From Gari tellinella (lineage: Eukaryota; Mollusca; Bivalvia; Cardiida; Psammobiidae): a DNA stretch of 64,000 nucleotides. Position 1 is the first letter of the stretch, and each line of letters opens with the position of its first letter. Positions 11,289 through 22,446 of the stretch are shown piece after piece. The notes under the pieces are model-generated. The model made no database searches. It worked only from the letters and a program-made list of their open reading frames with translations, and was not told where the DNA came from. The stretch lies in contig OV277872.1 of NCBI GenBank assembly GCA_922989275.2, forward strand, positions 29,032,119 through 29,096,118. The letters run 5' to 3'. A program made the translations under genes and the position numbers.

Positions 11289-11755
11289 TACCTCTCTGAT
11301 CTGGGTCTACCTTGTTTGTTTAGACTTTCATTTTTATTACTACCTCTCTGATCTGGGTCTACCTTGTTTGTTTAGACTTTCATTTTTATTACTACCTCTC
11401 TGATCTGGGTCTACCTTGTTTGTTTAGACTTTCATTTTTATTACTACCTCTCTGATCTGGGTCTACCTTGTTTGTTTAGACTTTCATTTTTATTACTACC
11501 TCTCTGATCTGGGTCTACAGTAAAACCTCTCTATAACAGCCACTAAAACAAGGGCTGTTTGATTGTATAAATGACGGGTGACAGCTTAAAGCAAGGTGAC
11601 AGTAAAACAGAAAGCTCCTAAAGGAGCTTTCTGTTTCACTGTCACCTTGCTTTAAGCAGCCACCTGTCTTAAACACACAATAAGCAACAAAACTTAGTGG
11701 CTGTTATAGAGAGGTTCTACTGTACCTTGTTTGTTTAGACTTTCATTTTTATGCT
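11289..11755. repeat. 52-bp minisatellite interrupted by a MITE
   Basis: Units start at 11289, 11341, 11393, 11445 and 11497 (TACCTCTCTGATCTGGGTCT ...), exactly 52 bp apart and nearly identical. The fifth unit is split at TA by the MITE at 11516-11724 and continues after it (ACCTTGTTTGTTTAGACTTT) to about 11755. Confidence 0.93.
11516..11724. mobile_element. pogo/Tc1-like MITE family H, copy 1
   Basis: TIR CAGTAAAACCTCTCTATAAC, with complement at the right end, flanked by TA. The interior is a palindrome, ACAGAAAGCTCCT/AGGAGCTTTCTGT. The CAGTRAAACCTC-type end resembles Tigger/pogo elements. It is inserted in the 52-bp minisatellite. Confidence 0.88.
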
Positions 11756-11842
11756 AATAGCTGGAGAAGGCGTTTGTCAAGCTGTATCATCATTACCATT
11801 TCACATCATTTCACACCATTACAGGTGGTCATAATATGATAC

Positions 11843-12052
11843 TACAGTAAAACCTCTCTATAACGGCCACTAAAACAAGGTCTAATTGATTGTATAAAAG
11901 ACAGGTGACAGGTTAAAGCAAGGTGACAGTAAAACAGAAAGCTCCTACAGGAGCTTTCTGTTTTACTGTCACCATGCTTTAAGCAGTCACCTGTCGAAAA
12001 CACCTAATAAATTATCACACTTTAGTGGCTGTTATAGAGAGGTTTTACTGTA
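11843..12052. mobile_element. MITE family H, copy 2
   Basis: Same TIRs, TA flanks and interior hairpin as the copy 120 bp upstream, with scattered differences, so it is an independent insertion rather than a recent duplicate. Confidence 0.88.
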
Positions 12053-12262
12053 CTAATATAACATTCCACACAGGGTTATCAAGAAGAAATCTAATAAGGT
12101 TTATTTTTCATTAAATGACTAGACTTTTTTAAAAATTGAGTGACTATCAATTTGCCACCCGCTCATTTCATAATGACATTCCCATATATTTTGAAGATTG
12201 AAAAATAACATTTAACCCTTACAATGTTGGAATATTTAACCAAAATACAGCTTAGCTTCATT

Positions 12263-12459
12263 TTAACCCTTAGCCTGCCACTCAAGACTATAGCTCCATA
12301 TGCAAACAGCTTTGATCCGGATGAGACGCCGAGTAACTTGGCGTCTCATCCTCGTCCAAGCTGTTTGACAACAATTTTGAGCAACTTTGAAGCACTTGGA
12401 AACTTGAAGCAGAGGAGAAATATAGCAGACAACAATTTATTTGGCGGGCTAAGGGTTAA
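12263..12459 (+). mobile_element. piggyBac-like MITE family E, copy 1
   Basis: TTAA-CCCTTAGCCTGCC ... GGCGGGCTAAGGG-TTAA. The central cassette is GACGCCGAGTAACTTGGCGTC, with one arm mutated. TTAA targets and CCC ends fit piggyBac-derived MITEs. Confidence 0.85.
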
Positions 12460-12463
12460 ATAT

Positions 12464-12664
12464 TTAACCCTTTACCCTTGATAGGCTGTTTGTAGTTTTG
12501 ATGAAAGGTGTTCACTTATGACAGATTCAAAGTAAAGCAGAATGCGCCTTATGGGGAATTCTGCTTCTTTACTTTCAGTTGGTCTTAAGCTATCTGCTTT
12601 ACTTTCAGTCTGCTTTACTTTCAGTCTGCTTTAGACTACCATCTGCTTGAAAAAGACACTTTAA
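12464..12664 (+). mobile_element. MITE family F, copy 2 (degraded)
   Basis: Begins TTAACCCTTTACCCTTGATAG, five bases after the neighbouring family E element. The interior AAAGCAGAATGCGCCTTATG and tandem CTGCTTTACTTTCAGT are rearranged. The right end is lost near a poly-T run (12668-12686). Confidence 0.6.
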
Positions 12665-13429
12665 CTTTTTTTTTTTTTTTTTTTTTGATTTGTGGCTACA
12701 CTGCAATTTACTACTTCATCTGCTTACAACATTGAAGGCGTTGCCCCTATGCTGCTGTGTAAGTTTTGTTACTTTTTTACGTGGTCTTATGAGATTATAA
12801 AGTTCTATTGTTGTTGGGGGGGGGTTTGGTTTTTTTTTCTTAGTTACTTTGTAGACAACAAAGTTAGTTATTAAAAAACATAAAGGTGAAACTCTCTATT
12901 TTGTTTTTACTAAGAAGCCCATCACGATTTATAGGTAATAATAATAATAATCCCTTAGGTAGTTCATTTTTATGCATCGATACCTTTTAGTAGCCGAGGC
13001 ATATTGTTTTTGGTCTGTCTGTCTGTTTGTCTGTCTGTTGACAACTTTAACCTTGTCCATAACTTTACAACTACATGTGGCATGTGTACTCGACTGAAGA
13101 AACTCTTCAGTTCAGTACAACTTGTATACATTATTACATACTGTGACATAGTTCTTGTTTTGTCTAGCATTCCGTAAATTTGACATATGCAGACAGTACA
13201 CACCCTGAACAGTTGTTGTCTAATACAGGGTCTGATGAGAATCAACGCTGTTTCTCTAAAAGGAAAACTAGATCAAACATAAAATGAGTACGAAACATTC
13301 ATCAGCCACACCTTACATGAAAATAGACTGGTCCAACGTATAGACATGGAAAACTCAACTAGACACAAATGGACTAATGCAAGTATGATTCTACCAGTTT
13401 ACAGAGTAGATCCAAATTACATTTTTTAG
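12665..13429. other. Unassigned DNA with low-complexity tracts
   Basis: A poly-T run is followed by AT-rich sequence and a GTCTGTCTGTCTGTTTGTCT tract at about 13011-13040, which commonly sits inside dispersed molluscan repeats. No gene was recognised. Confidence 0.4.
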
Positions 13430-13520
13430 CTCACTTGAGCCAAAGGCTCAGCATGAGCTATTGTGATCGCTCTCCGTTCGTCGTCCGTCGTGGTCCGTCT
13501 GTCGTCGTCCGACAACATTT
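13430..13520 (+). repeat. Dispersed 'TTTTTAGCTCAC' repeat, copy 1
   Basis: TTTTTAGCTCACTTGAGCC, AGGCTCAGCATGAGCTATTG and a CGTCGTCCGTCGT-type tract are the hallmark of a repeat family abundant in bivalve genomes (from memory). A second diverged copy begins at 31612. Confidence 0.65.
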
Positions 13521-13807
13521 TCAAACAACATCTAGACATTGTTTTCCTAAACAGGGTTTAAGCTAAACTCAAATTTACATTACATCGTGTCACCTTTTGG
13601 ACTATTACATTACTATGAAACGCAATAGTAATATGATACGACTAGGCCACCCAGTTTCAGAAAGATGTCAAAACATCTTATTTTTCCCAGTGGCGATCTT
13701 GCATGAGATACTTGGTGACAATTCTACCGGAACATTAATTACCATTATAAGATAGGAGTGTGTTTTCTATAATATTCATTTTTATTGGACTTTCATCATA
13801 TACAGTC

Positions 13808-14272
13808 ATGGATTATAGAAACTTTTCATATACGTTAAATAATTTTGTTGAAACAAATTCAAATGTAATAGCTCATGATATTAAAAACGCAGATGAATTA
13901 AAAGAGCTGCTTAAAACAAATCTGAGTAAATTAGAAAATAAAAAAATAGCCCATAAAGAGCAAATTAAACGCTTAAAGGTGGAAAATTCAACTAAAGATA
14001 TTGAAATAAGAAATTTAAGGCAAGATAGGGAGAAAATACATCAAGAACTACAAAGATTTAATCAAGCAAATAACCATTTAACAAACGAAAATACTACTTT
14101 AAAAAGTGAAATTGCTAATTTTAAATCAGAACTAGAAACAGTGAAACAAGAACTAACAACTAAACAACAGGAACTTTCAACTTTACAGGATAGGGACACA
14201 AATTCAGACAGATACAGTGAAATTTCAGAAGATGCACACTTTCAAGATTGTAAAATTGTTTCAAAAAATTAA
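13808..14272 (+). CDS. Hypothetical coiled-coil protein, intronless
   Basis: I do not recognise this protein. The open frame runs from 13760 (170 aa) or, more conservatively, from the ATG at 13808 (154 aa) to a TAA at 14270-14272. The upstream extension MFSIIFIFIGLSSYTV is hydrophobic and could be a signal-anchor, which leaves the start open; a possible splice acceptor (TATACAG) also lies just before 13805. From about residue 35 of the shorter form the chain is a long charged heptad-like helix rich in K, E, N and Q (ELKELLKTNLSKLENKK; TLKSEIANFKSELETVK), typical of a parallel coiled coil. The tail is polar and acidic (DRYSEISEDAHF). Codons are strongly A/T-ending. A second ORF follows 270 bp downstream on the same strand. 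It could be a lineage-specific gene or part of an unrecognised element. Confidence 0.45.
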   Translation: MDYRNFSYTLNNFVETNSNVIAHDIKNADELKELLKTNLSKLENKKIAHKEQIKRLKVENSTKDIEIRNLRQDREKIHQELQRFNQANNHLTNENTTLKSEIANFKSELETVKQELTTKQQELSTLQDRDTNSDRYSEISEDAHFQDCKIVSKN

Positions 14273-14541
14273 ATAGTATTCGAACTGGAATTATATAGTG
14301 TTTTGTGGTGTGTTTTTTTTTGTTTTTTTTTGTGTGTGCGTTAAGTTATGTGATTTTGATTTAATTGCTATGAAAACTAAGTGTACTTTATAACTTTATT
14401 CATTGGATTTATATAGCGAGTGCTTTTTGTGATTAATGTCTTTTTTGTGATTAGTGTGTACATAACAAAGTTGCTGTCATTGATGTTAAAACTAAATTAA
14501 GTCAGTTTCTTAGCTTAGGTCAAGTTTATATTAAAAGTAAT

Positions 14542-14784
14542 ATGGAAAAGCCAACACACAGTGTGTCACCTTTAGGACGTATTGTAGTGGTGTCTAACGC
14601 ATTCCGAGACGAATATCTGGAATATTGGCTGTCTCCAATTGGCAGTCGACAGCCACCAAAGGTGATAGTTGAAAATAACTATGACACTGAATTGGCTAGG
14701 CATAATATTTGTATAGAGGAAAGACTTGACGATAGGAGGCAACGCGCTGTTGACGCGGCATTTGAAAAGCTCAAACACATGTAG
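14542..14784 (+). CDS. Hypothetical 80-aa protein
   Basis: I do not recognise this protein. The ATG at 14542 follows AAAAGTAAT and the frame is closed by TAG. The translation is soluble-looking and charged: MEKPTHSVSPLGRIVVVSNA at the N-terminus, a central SPIGSRQPPKVIVENNY and a basic/acidic helical C-terminus (RLDDRRQRAVDAAFEKLKHM). Base composition is more balanced than in the coiled-coil ORF upstream, which argues that it is real coding sequence rather than chance, but no domain, signal peptide or membrane segment is visible. It may be an exon or a small gene. No splice sites were assigned. Confidence 0.35.
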   Translation: MEKPTHSVSPLGRIVVVSNAFRDEYLEYWLSPIGSRQPPKVIVENNYDTELARHNICIEERLDDRRQRAVDAAFEKLKHM

Positions 14785-15095
14785 AGTTTTTTCATATGTA
14801 CTTCAACAAATAATGTGTGTTTATCTTACCTTTTTGTGATTAGTTTAAGCTTTACAAAGTGTCATGGATTAACAAATTTCACCTGCATATCTACAGCCTC
14901 TGACAGTAAGTTCACTTATTTGTTATTCAATTATATTTTAATACACACAAGGTAAGCAAAGTACTGATATGAATGGCTTTGAATCGGACCGGGGGGGGGG
15001 GGGGGCAACTCTTTCTCCCTCCTCGACGCAATGAAAACCGGAGTTGCCTCCCTTTACACTCCCTCTTACGCCGCGAGCCCACCTCTTCACATATG

Positions 15096-15232
15096 GAGTA
15101 AATATTCTCAATCATGAGTCCAATCTTCATAATATGTGAATATTACTCTCCCCCATGAGTCAAATATTCACATTTATGAAACTACTCCCATCCTTTCTAT
15201 ACTACTTCTATTCCCCCTTATCTGGAGCCCAG
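15096..15232 (-). repeat. Repeat R copy 2 with family B remnant
   Basis: An inverted copy of 8985-9102 followed by CCCCTTATCTGGAGCCC, the end of MITE B. A run of 15 G at 14991-15005 lies just upstream. Confidence 0.6.
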
Positions 15233-15328
15233 TAAACAGATCATGCTTGTAACTCATTACATTTCAATATTATAGAAGCCTATATGTATATACATGTACA
15301 TGTATGTATTTTATCATCGATTAATTGT

Positions 15329-15542
15329 TTAACCCTTAGCCCGCCAAATAAATTGTCGTCTGCTATATTTCTCGTCTGCTTCAAGTTTCGAAGTGCTTCA
15401 AAGTTGCTCAAAATTGCTGAAAATATTGTCCGAGTGTCAAACAGCTTGGATCCGGATGAGACGCCGAGTTACTCGGCGTCTCATCCGGATCAAAACTGTT
15501 TGCATATGGAGCTATAGTCGTGAGTGGCAGGCTAAGGGTTAA
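15329..15542 (-). mobile_element. MITE family E, copy 2
   Basis: TTAA-CCCTTAGCCCGCC ... GGCAGGCTAAGGG-TTAA. The central cassette GACGCCGAGTTACTCGGCGTC is intact. Reverse orientation relative to 12263. Confidence 0.88.
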
Positions 15543-15691
15543 AATATGACTAATATCGGACTCGAACTGAAACAAAGCAACCCTTCACCAACACTGGCGA
15601 ACGTGTTCATAAATGGTCAGCTTCTATTATACAGTATGGAATAGAATATAATGCTTTACTATTCATGCAAGATTTGAATAAAAAAAGTGTA

Positions 15692-15781
15692 AGGTCGACG
15701 TGGGATTCGAACCCACGCTTACTAAAAATACTGCTATTTGCCTTTGCATACCTAACCTTTGCCTACTGTGCTAAACTGCTC
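15692..15781 (-). other. tRNA-like pseudogene
   Basis: On the minus strand, TTTAGCACAGTAGGC resembles an A box, and GCGTGGGTTCGAATCCCACG is a perfect T-arm/B box. The expected 5' acceptor partner of GTCGACC is missing, so a functional tRNA is unlikely. It may be a SINE head. Confidence 0.5.
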
Positions 15782-16093
15782 ACAATAATTCCGCCTTCAT
15801 TATTTCACCTCATATACGAAACTCGGCTGTTTAAAATATGGTCCGAGAACATGCGGAATGCTGTGTTACCTAAGAATTGGACTCGGCTGACCTTTGACCT
15901 AGTTGTTTGACTGTTTGAATCTCGAACAGACGCCGCGTAACTCGGCGTCTTATCTGGATCCAAACTGTTTGACAATCGTCTTAAGGTTCTTTTAATCAAA
16001 ACTATGAATAAATCTAAACTAAACAAATTTTGCACATGACAATTTCAAAGCAGACGTCTGTGCAGCAGAATACGGGTTAACCACTTCATTCCT

Positions 16094-16282
16094 GTGCTCC
16101 AGCTAATCCGAAGTAAACTGAACAAATCCAACAGTTTATCACTTATTTCAGCACCGAATGATATGATGTTACTACTCATTAGAATTGTCTCTTGGAGACG
16201 ATTCTAATGGGTAGTGACACCATTGGTTTTAAAGCAGAAATAAAGGTTTTAGTTTTCGAAATACTCCCCTTATCTGGAGCCC
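16094..16282 (+). mobile_element. MITE family B, copy 3
   Basis: Left end TGCTCCAGCTAATCCGAAG is diverged. The central hairpin ATTAGAATTGTCTCTTGGAG with its complement, and the right end CCCTTATCTGGAGCCC, are preserved. Confidence 0.75.
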
Positions 16283-16477
16283 TGTATTTACAGAGTTGTC
16301 CTTCTTTCCGTTGACAAGGTCAAATTAATGGGTGTTAACACCCATAAATTTAAAACATAAATAAAAAGCGAATTTCTTAGGTAAAGCCGCTTTTTGTGAA
16401 AGAATCACGTCCCATGTAGTTCTAATGGGATCCCAAGCAACCGTTTTATGCAGGTTTCCCAAAAGCACAATGCGGCT

Positions 16478-16730
16478 TTAACCCTTTGTGCCCTAGTCCC
16501 GCATATAGGCGTGCTTTTCAAACAGTGTACATGTGAATAGTAAACATGTCCTATGCAAACAGTGAATACCCAGATCAGAGGGCTCCGAAAGGAGCCCTCT
16601 GATCAGGGTCTTCACTGTTTGTCATAATGCCAAACATTGACAAAAACAACCCTTAAAAGTCAGAAATGGACTAGACTAAAATGGAAACTGGAATTGTCCA
16701 TTTAAAGTTTCAGGGAGGAAAGAGTAAAGG
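16478..16730 (+). mobile_element. TTAA-type MITE family P, copy 1
   Basis: TTAACCCTTTGTGCCCTAGT start. The hairpin CAAACAGTG...GATCAGAGGGCTCC/GGAGCCCTCTGATC...CACTGTTTG shares the outer shell of the A/D/E cassette with a different inner stem. The right end AAAGAGTAAAGGG is degraded. A second copy, split by MITE A, is at 22447. Confidence 0.7.
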
Positions 16731-17343
16731 GATATGAAAAGTAGTAGTTGCTAATACAGAATTCATAACCCTGGTACCATACAGTAAGAGTTATTCCCCT
16801 TTTCTTTGATATGGTTCTGATAAACTTTAAAAAAAACCTTAAAGGTGAAATTTCACTAATTAATGTAGAGAGATTGATGACAATATTCATATAATATACA
16901 TAACTTCTGCATCATTGGTATGAGTATTTGCCAATCCCCCCTGGTTTTTTTCCCATGTTCCATTTAAGAATACTGGCAGGTGACACATGAGAGTTCCAAG
17001 AAACGAATCTGGTGGGGTAGGCTCATTGAAAATAATAATGTGTATGGTGGTACTGAGAGTGCTCATGAAGTTGCGTGTTTGAAATATTCATATGCTAACC
17101 ATAGTCTCCTATAACTCTATATAGAGTGGCAATGTACTTTTTTATCATTATATGTTTGTATTGTATGTTTAATGTACATTGATGAGACAGAAATAAACAA
17201 TAAAACTCTAAACCTCCCGGTTTCACGTTAAAAATAGAACAATGAAAATATTGAGTTCGTTGAGTAACAGACGCCACACAATTCATAAACAATTTTTACC
17301 GGGTCAGACCTCTTTCGTAGTGTAGTCCCAATTGATGGAATAG
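16731..17343. other. Unassigned AT-rich DNA
   Basis: Contains CCTTAAAGGTGAAATTTCACT at about 16840, a dispersed motif seen again near 17989. No gene was recognised. Confidence 0.35.
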
Positions 17344-17555
17344 CAAACGTTTGTTGAGCCGAATTATTCGCACTACGAATTATTCACACCTGTGAGGAAT
17401 TCGTAGGAATTTCATACGAATATGTCACACATTTGTGAATAATTCGTACTTACTCTAAGCCCCCCTGACAGTAGATACGAATTCTTCACATGTCGATTTT
17501 TTTAAAAAACGAATGTAAAAAATTTGTGCATACGAAAACGTCACACTTTCCAAAA

Positions 17556-20187
17556 AGCTTTTAGCCACCAGATGGATAGGGGGACATATTAGGTTTGCTT
17601 TACTTGATAGATGTCTTATATTTCACATAATGACAAAACATATGTACTAGACTGCCTGTTTAAATTGGGTCATAAGGTAAAAGGTCAAGGTCACATGGGG
17701 TACAAATGTCACATTTTCGGCACACGATATTATTAATTATAGACACATAAAACTGAAAAATAGCATGGTAGTAATAGCACTTTGGTGACCATATAATTTA
17801 CTCGATTCCGTCGTATCGGATATTATTCAGTCCGTCTGTACGATGCATTCTAAGAACTTTATAAATGTATGGACCGGTTTCTGTGTCACCAGCTGAAGGC
17901 AATGATGACACGTCGGGGTCGGTCAACTTACCGTAGACTGTCTGTCCGATCGTCCGACTGTCATGGTTTTGTTTTTTACTGAAGTTTTAAAGGTGAAATT
18001 TCATTTAAAGAGTTTAATGAGTAGACGTGTATTGCAAACACAGTTCATAATTATTGTATAAACACCGTGAGAGGTATTCCCCTTTCTACTATTTTCCGAG
18101 AGATGCTGCCTTTCCGAAGCTTTCGAAATTAAAATTTCATTAACGACTATCGCGGCAGTTTGTTCGAATTTTCAAACCATTCAGATTTTTTTTCAAATTC
18201 CGCATGTTGCTTGTATATACCCTGTTGTGCAGAAATATGAAATAAAATAGGGAGTCCCCGAACTGGTTCTTTTCTTAATAGCTTGTTTTTTGGTATACCC
18301 CTAATTATCCAGAGACACGTGCTGTTGATAATAAAATCTCAGAACACCCCTCTTCAGCTTTGTAATTTTCCTTAGATATTGGGTTATTTATATGTTTTCA
18401 TAAAAAAGAAAAGAATATGAGGAAGTCGCATAAAAACATGGAAACAACATTTTATTCGCCAATAAAGGGAACACATCAAATAGTTATTTTTCAAAAAATT
18501 TCTCCTACAGTTCTTACATTCAGATTTTGCCAATATGTTTCACAAATATTAATAAAGCATTAATTTACTGAAATCACTAATTACAGATATGGTTACCCGA
18601 ACTATTTTTTCTACAAAATACAAAGTCTGCATGTAGAGTAACGCATGTCTATCCAATTACATATAGGGCTATCTATAAATGATATATGTTAACCACTTTT
18701 AAATGCTAAAATGTGTCAAACTCCACTGTTTAATCGTCAGCAATATATCACTTTACAAGCATTATTAGTATATATAACTTATCGTGGACGCCAAATTATA
18801 TGACCACACCATTAAGCTTTTTGAGGTAGGAAAAAATACAAATTTAAAATATAAACTATATTGAATTGGTTAAAGGGAGACAACACATCAGAAGTTTTGC
18901 AAAAGTTGCTTCCCTTTGACTGTAAAAAAAATTGAAACTGGCGCGATATTCCTTAATCGAAAGAGATTGGTGTATAAAAGTGTTTTGCATGAGGATCATA
19001 ACTCCTGCATCAGTGCGGTGAGAGTAATTCCTTCTTTCAGGAAGATGAATTAGGCTAAGCTCATTTGCTTACAAGCAGCGCATGAGATCAAAACCACCAA
19101 CATGTTTTTCTTTAAGTTCATAACAGAGGTGATTATCTCTGTCCAATAAACTAAAGCCCTTAAATAGCGTTAACATAGGGAGGTCTTTGGGGTTACACAA
19201 ATGATACAGTTTTGACCATCTACATGCACTTGTACATGATTGGTTTCTAGTATTCTAGCTTGAACAATAAGGCCATGAATAGGTGGGATAAGTTTAGATA
19301 TGAGAGCTTAGTGAAAACTTGCCCAATTTTAATGTCGCCATTACAGTAACCATGGGCTGCAAGAAGAGCGACTCCGACCATCATGGTCCTCTTGTTTGAG
19401 GCTGATTGCAGATCTGAACATTTACACATGTATACACAACAGATGAATGTGTTACGCGATACTCTGTCATTCAATAAGTAGCAACAGCGCTAACTTTGGT
19501 ATCTGTTGCAGATGTTGTAAAGGAAATATTTAAGTATTTTTGAAAATTCGAACAAACTGCCACGATAGTCCTTAAATACCGGACGGGCAACGGTTTTAAG
19601 ACGGGCGACCATCATCGCCCGATATTGGTTATCGTGGGTTCAATATATGAATGAGGTTTACAAAGACGCACTGATTTCACTTCTTTGTTATGTTGCTCAC
19701 TTTCTTACATGGAATCATACTACCGATTGCCTTATCGTGTAGTCCAGATCATGGGCATTCAGTAAAAACGTGCAATACTGTGGGAGACCGAAAGGAAACC
19801 GGTGTTATCCGGTTGCCAGTCGGGTGCCGGTGTAAAGACGAAATGTGCCCCCCCCCCCCCATTCTAAAGTAAAATGACCCGGGAGGTTAATTTTCTGAGT
19901 CGAAAAATATCCCGGGGTCACACTTCTGAGTGGTAGGGTCACTTTTCGTCATTACAACGGCCGGTATATGATAGACAAACGCCGGATGGAGACGGCCTTG
20001 TCCGACTTCTGACACGCTTGTATACGTTTGTATATTTGGTCAACAGCTTTCTCGGGTCCGATCGACGTGTAAGGTGCCCGGAATCGACCGATTTTAAGGC
20101 GATGTCGTTTCTATGACCGCCGTTGAAACTAGCTTTTAACTCCACTTTAAAATCAAACCGAGGCCCAGAATTCTGTGTTCATACTAT
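17556..20187. other. Interior of the 3.75-kb element, no gene recognised
   Basis: Mostly AT-rich sequence with dispersed repeat snippets: AAGGTCAAGGTCAC at 17680, AAAGGTGAAATTTCA at 17989, and at 19049-19150 a segment resembling 40840-40930. A run of 13 C lies at 19848-19860. Confidence 0.4.
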
Positions 20188-20442
20188 GTTAACAGTATTT
20201 CAGTCATATCTCGACATAAAGCTAATTGCATATGGGAGAAGAAACAGGATGCACGTCATAAACTGTATCAGGTAAAAAATTGCATCTGGGTAAAAGCACC
20301 GAATTTCCGATAGCCAGCTTGAAGGCTCCTCCAAATGAAAAAGCCCAAATGTTCAGATTGGGATTCGAATCAACAGCAGTAAGGAGCCAATTGAGTGTAA
20401 GTTATAGTCACTATGAGCACTGGACCACGGCCACGGGTCCCA
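20188..20442 (-). mobile_element. tRNA-derived SINE, copy 1
   Basis: Shares its whole length with 31061-31307. Read on the minus strand, the head has a tRNA-like A box (CCGTGGTCCAGTGCTC) and B box (GATTCGAATCC), followed by a conserved body ending ATATGACTGAAATACTGTT. Confidence 0.65.
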
Positions 20443-20667
20443 TCTCTCCCCATCCCGTTAAGAATACCAACAATCTACCAGCATTCGGCAAGCAACCTGT
20501 CGGTTGTCTGCCTATTATGCCTCAAAGGAAGCCGGGAACTAAGCATAAACTCAACGGGACTTAAGTTTGATCATTGGATAAAAAAGGCTGTACTTATCCA
20601 CAGATAATTCTTCGGATTTAGGTCGGCTGTTAAAGAGCATTTTTGATCAAATCGTAAACACTGCATG

Positions 20668-20915
20668 TAAAAGTGGATAACACAGTTTTAGCGCACCCGC
20701 TTCTTAACAATGCATCCCGAGTTCGATCCCGGGTCATGACAGTACGTGAAAGGGTCGCCTGTTTTCACTAGTACTCTAGTGTCATCCCACAAAACGACGC
20801 AATACACCATCTTTTGCGCTATGGAAAGTGATTTGCCTAAGCTGTTAGAACTTGTTTCATAAAGAAATGTTAAACGAAAGGTGATGTGTGAAGAATCCGT
20901 AGGTACCAACAGGTC
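20668..20915 (+). mobile_element. tRNA-derived SINE-like unit
   Basis: GTGGATAACACAG then a B box, GAGTTCGATCCCGGG, followed by a ~190-bp body. No matching 3' tail was established. Confidence 0.45.
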
Positions 20916-21113
20916 GTTCAAAAAGGGGGTACGAAAATCTCACACTGCCATTGTGTGACATATTCGTACGAATTCTTCACACATTGGTCACACGAGTGGA
21001 ATAATTCGTACCCTTTCGTACGAATTCTTCACACCTCTAATTACGGTGTGAAGAATTCGTAGTGTGAATAATTCGGCTCAACAAACGTTTGCAGGTCGAA
21101 TGCGTCTAATGGT

Positions 21114-22050
21114 AGTGAAGATTAGTTAATACGTTATGGAAGGCCGGTGCGCCATGCTAAATGCTAAATGCGAATTGATATATGCGAAATGCTAAATGCG
21201 AATTGCGAAATGCTGTTTAAGTACAAAACTCTATTAGGGGTGTTTAATGCTAAATGCTATTTGTAAAATGCCAAATGTTACATGCTGATTGCGAATGCGT
21301 TTTGCGAAATGTCATTTGCGGATTGCAAAAATGCTAAATGCGAATTGCAAAAATGCTATTCGCAAATTCCTTAATGCCAATTGCGAATTGCTGTACTAAG
21401 ACCAAACAAAAATACCTTGGTTTCCGGTACCCAAACCGACCCTAGTTTTTTTTTAACACAATCATATAATGATGATATATTTAACTTTTCTGATGGAGTA
21501 TTTTATATAGTTATATTCAAATTGTTATTAATTTAATTGATAGGCCCCAAAACCAAATTTACCTTAAACATTGAAATCTGGTATGATTGTTAACCAATAT
21601 TGGGATACCAAACCGGCAAAGTAGTGGCTTATATATGATAGGTGGAATTAATAATATTTTGTAATGTGTTGTATGTTTATCAAATATGTCAATAAAATGT
21701 GGTGTCTGCCTGTTGAATATGTCAATGGTTAATTTCGAAAAATGAAAAAAAAAAGTTTAGGATCGGAGGGAAAAACTAGGGTCTTTTTGTTTGTTTGGCC
21801 TTAGTACAGCACTTCGCATTTGGCATTTAGGAATTTGCGAATAGCATTTTTTGCAATTCGCATTTAGCATTTTTGCAATTAGCAAATGACATTTCTCAAA
21901 ACGCATTTCGCAATCAGCATTTAGCATTTTAAGAGTTTTGTATTAAACTAGAATTTCGCAATTCGCATTTAGCATTTCGCATATATCAATTCGCATTTAG
22001 CATTTAGCATGGCGCACCGGCCTTCCATAACGTATTAACTAATCTTCACT
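21114..22050. mobile_element. Foldback element with ATGCTAAATGCGAATTGC arms
   Basis: Arms of about 270-300 bp (21114-~21408 and ~21783-22050) are reverse complements: AGTGAAGATTAGTTAATACG ... CGTATTAACTAATCTTCACT. Each arm is a degenerate array of AAATGCTAAATGC/GAATTGCGAAATGC units behind a unique tip (GGAAGGCCGGTGCGCC). The ~370-bp centre is AT-rich. It lies 23 bp beyond the 3.75-kb element. No ORF was found. Confidence 0.8.
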
Positions 22051-22446
22051 TTGTAATTTCGATCACCCCGCCTGCTAGCGTGAAGTTTAAAAAGTTGTAA
22101 CATGTACCAAACAGCTAAACTCACCCCTTTAAACCCTCTACCTATCTCACTGGGTTAGTTTGCCAAAGTTAATAGTGTGCTTTGACAAAAGAATTTTTGA
22201 AATAAGAGTCAACCAGTTTGTATCCGGATCAGAAGCCGTGTTTCACGTGACATTGACACGTTTCCTGTTTCAACATGAATCCAGTTCCATTATGACATTT
22301 TTAATTTCGCTATGGTAACGTGGGTAACACACAGACAGAAATCGTTACAGTTTTAAAATATATAATGGTCAACCACTGTCGTATAGTTCATATTAAAATA
22401 CTTATACAATACTTAAAAAGGAATAGTCACGGCGTGTGCTTTCATA

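Larger units (their letters stand above)
17344..21091. mobile_element. 3.75-kb element bounded by inverted TACGAATTCTTCACAC arrays
   Basis: The left end CAAACGTTTGTTGAGCCGAA and its exact complement at the right end (21072-21091) enclose about 200-bp arms made of variants of TACGAATTCTTCACAC and its complement. The left arm is about 17344-17555, the right about 20928-21091. The interior carries two SINE-like units, dispersed AAGGTCAAGGTCAC repeat DNA near 17680-17693 and no transposase. It may be a large non-autonomous foldback element, or two related solo ends. Confidence 0.55.

Noticed and set aside
17680..17693. AAGGTCAAGGTCAC as nuclear-receptor response element
   Set aside because: This motif is part of a dispersed molluscan repeat and by itself does not indicate a regulatory site.
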